Both the position numbers and the translations under genes were made by a program. A stretch of DNA of 14,704 bases, from positions 1-14,704 of the forward strand of contig CAJMBB010000041.1 of NCBI GenBank assembly GCA_905211615.1, in the 5' to 3' direction. How positions within the stretch are numbered: position 1 is the stretch's first letter; each line of letters starts with the position of its first letter. This document shows, one piece after another, positions 13,179-14,704 of this stretch. Source of the stretch: an uncultured Collinsella sp. (lineage in GTDB: Bacteria > Actinomycetota > Coriobacteriia > Coriobacteriales > Coriobacteriaceae). A model generated the notes under the pieces. That model saw only the letters and a program-made list of their open reading frames with translations. It was not told the DNA's origin and ran no database searches.

Positions 13179-14654
13179 GTGTTTGATTCTCTGAGCGATC
13201 GCCTCAACGACACATTTGACCGCCTGCGCGGCAAGGGTAAGCTGACCGAGGCCGATATCACCTCGGCCATGCGCGACATCCGCATGGCGCTGCTCGAGGC
13301 CGACGTCAACTTCAAGGTCGTCAAGGAGTTCGTCGCCAAGACCAAGGAGCGCTGCATGACCGCCGAGGTCATGGAGTCGCTGTCGCCGGCGCAAAACGTC
13401 GTCAAGATCGTGCTCGACGAGCTCACCGAGATGCTCGGCTCCACCGAGAGCAAGCTCGTCTTTAGTAACCGCATTCCCAATGTCATCATGCTCGTGGGCC
13501 TGCAGGGCTCCGGTAAGACTACGGCGGCCGTAAAGCTGGCCTACCTGCTCAAGAAGCAGGGCCGCTCGCCGCTGCTCGCCGCGTGCGACGTCTACCGTCC
13601 CGCCGCTGCCGACCAGCTGGCCACGCTTGGCGGCGAGATCGGCGTGCCGGTTTTCCGCGGTGACGGCGCGCACCCGGTCGATATCGCCAAGGGCGCCATC
13701 CAGGAAGCCGTCGACCACCTGCGTGACGTGGTCATCGTCGATACCGCCGGACGTCTTCAGATCGACGAACAGATGATGCAGGAGGCCGTTGACATCAAGA
13801 AGGCCGTCAAGCCCGATCAGGTGCTGATGGTCGTCGATGCCATGACCGGTCAGGATATCGTCAACGTCGTCTCGACCTTCGCCGAGCGCACCGACTTTGA
13901 CGGCGTGATCATCTCCAAGCTCGACGGTGACGCCCGTGGCGGCGGCGCGCTTTCCGTGCGCCAGGTGACCGGCAAGCCCATCAAGTTTGTGAGTATGGGC
14001 GAGAAGCCCGATTCGCTGGAGCCGTTCTACCCCGATCGTATGGCCAAGCGCATTCTGGGTATGGGCGACGTTGTCGGCATTATCGAGAAGGCCCAGGAGG
14101 CCGCCGATGCCGAGCAGCTCGAGGCCGCCGAGCGCATGCTGCGCGAGGGCTTTACCATGAACGACATGCTCGACCAGATGAAGGCCGTCAAGAAGATGGG
14201 CGGCATGAAGGGCATTCTGGGCATGCTTCCCGGTGGCCAGCGCGCGCTCAACCAGATGGGTGGCAACCTGGACGAGGGCATCTTCGACAAGAACGAGGCC
14301 ATCATCATGTCGATGACCAAGGAGGAGCGCCTGCGTCCCTCCATCATCAACGGCCAGCGCCGCGCCCGCATTGCCAAGGGCGCCGGCGTGACCCCCACTG
14401 AGGTCAATAGCCTTATGAAGCAGTGGGGCGAGATGAATAAGATGATGGGCCGCATGCGCTCGATGGCCAATCAGGCGCAGGCCGGCGGCAAGAAGGGCAA
14501 GAAGGGTAAGAAGGGCAAAAAGATGCGCATGCCCAATATTCCCGGTCTGGATGCCATGGGCCTGGGCGGCATGGGCGGACTTGGGACGGGCGGTCCTAAG
14601 TCCGATATGGATCTGCTGCGCCAGATGGAAGCGCAGATGCGCAATAAGAAGTAA
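13179..14654 (+). CDS. ffh: Signal recognition particle protein Ffh (SRP54)
   Basis: GTPase that binds 4.5S/6S RNA and signal peptides of nascent membrane proteins and pairs with FtsY. The 491-aa protein has an N domain (1-90) and a G domain with GLQGSGKTT (107-115), DVYRPAAADQL, DTAGR (188-192) and SKLDGDARGG (246-255). The methionine-rich M domain (about 300-430) includes GMLPGG and the RNA-binding block NGQRRARIAKGAG, a slight variant of the usual SRR/GSG form. The tail contains a Gly-Lys-Lys repeat (437-448) and a Gly/Met-rich stretch, making the protein longer than the usual 430-450 aa. The GTG start at 13179 is supported by TAAGGAG (13166-13172), which overlaps the ftsY stop and lies 6 bases upstream. 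Confidence 0.97.
   Translation: MFDSLSDRLNDTFDRLRGKGKLTEADITSAMRDIRMALLEADVNFKVVKEFVAKTKERCMTAEVMESLSPAQNVVKIVLDELTEMLGSTESKLVFSNRIPNVIMLVGLQGSGKTTAAVKLAYLLKKQGRSPLLAACDVYRPAAADQLATLGGEIGVPVFRGDGAHPVDIAKGAIQEAVDHLRDVVIVDTAGRLQIDEQMMQEAVDIKKAVKPDQVLMVVDAMTGQDIVNVVSTFAERTDFDGVIISKLDGDARGGGALSVRQVTGKPIKFVSMGEKPDSLEPFYPDRMAKRILGMGDVVGIIEKAQEAADAEQLEAAERMLREGFTMNDMLDQMKAVKKMGGMKGILGMLPGGQRALNQMGGNLDEGIFDKNEAIIMSMTKEERLRPSIINGQRRARIAKGAGVTPTEVNSLMKQWGEMNKMMGRMRSMANQAQAGGKKGKKGKKGKKMRMPNIPGLDAMGLGGMGGLGTGGPKSDMDLLRQMEAQMRNKK
14487..14522 (+). repeat. In-frame 9-base tandem repeat in ffh
   Basis: Four copies of GGC-AAG-AAG (with GGT and AAA as synonymous changes) encode GKKGKKGKKGKK at residues 437-448 of Ffh, just after the RNA-binding M domain. 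Nine-base tandem units can change in number by slippage without shifting the frame. Confidence 0.8.
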
Positions 14655-14704
14655 CGACTGGTTGAGTCGTGTATGGCGAAGGCCGCCTGGATGGTACTCC
14701 AGGC
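14655..14704 (+). terminator. Intergenic start after ffh with a possible terminator stem at the window edge
   Basis: Two inverted repeats follow the ffh stop. CGACT/AGTCG (14655-14659 and 14665-14669) is a 5-bp hairpin. GCCTGGA/TCCAGGC (14685-14691 and 14698-14704) is a 7-bp stem with a 6-base loop that ends exactly at the window edge. Whether a T-run follows cannot be seen, so a terminator is only likely. Confidence 0.4.

Noticed and set aside
12164..13489. Antisense open frame of 441 codons opposite ftsY and ffh
   Set aside because: It spans gene boundaries of three confident genes and shows only mirrored codon bias.
1..14704. Defence island, phage, CRISPR or insertion sequence
   Set aside because: All space is occupied by recognisable housekeeping genes and gaps under 130 bases; no transposase, integrase, direct-repeat array or attachment site was seen.

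Overview
This window is a dense block of housekeeping genes, all on the + strand, from a GC-rich bacterium. The best fit is the class Coriobacteriia (Collinsella/Olsenella-like, Actinomycetota), which I infer with moderate confidence. The reasons are strong G/C preference at third codon positions, overlapping gene starts, a mycobacterial-type SepIVA-like gene directly before a YceD gene, and an otherwise Bacillus-like gene order. I see no tRNA, rRNA, insertion sequence, phage gene, CRISPR array, toxin-antitoxin pair or defence gene.

Layout. (1) 1-5137: the end of a probable Asp23/YloU-family gene, then fakA/yloV, recG, rsmD and coaD, nearly contiguous, with ATGA and 8-nt overlaps at recG/rsmD/coaD. 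(2) 5138-6501: a likely promoter, a small DivIVA/SepIVA-like coiled-coil gene, yceD (TAATG overlap), a second likely promoter and rpmF (L32). (3) 6502-7975: plsX and acpP, each preceded by a candidate extended -10 and a leader with inverted repeats; the plsX leader holds a good intrinsic-terminator shape and the acpP leader a perfect 22-nt palindrome. (4) 7964-14654: rnc (TTG start), smc (GTG start), ftsY (TAATG overlap with smc) and ffh (GTG start), tightly packed. (5) 14655-14704: start of the downstream intergenic region, with a stem that may be a terminator cut by the window edge.

How the genes work together. FakA (with an unseen FakB) makes acyl-phosphate, PlsX interconverts acyl-phosphate and acyl-ACP, AcpP carries the chain, and CoaD makes the CoA from which the ACP prosthetic group is taken, so much of the acyl-phosphate hub of phospholipid synthesis is here. 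RsmD, YceD, L32 and RNase III serve ribosome assembly. FtsY and Ffh are the receptor and protein subunit of the signal recognition particle pathway. RecG, Smc and the SepIVA-like protein serve replication-fork rescue, chromosome organisation and probably septation or envelope growth.

No novel multi-gene system is evident. The points most worth a second look are the SepIVA-like gene outside its best known mycobacterial setting, the similarly built plsX and acpP leaders, and an Asn where RNase III normally has a catalytic Asp.
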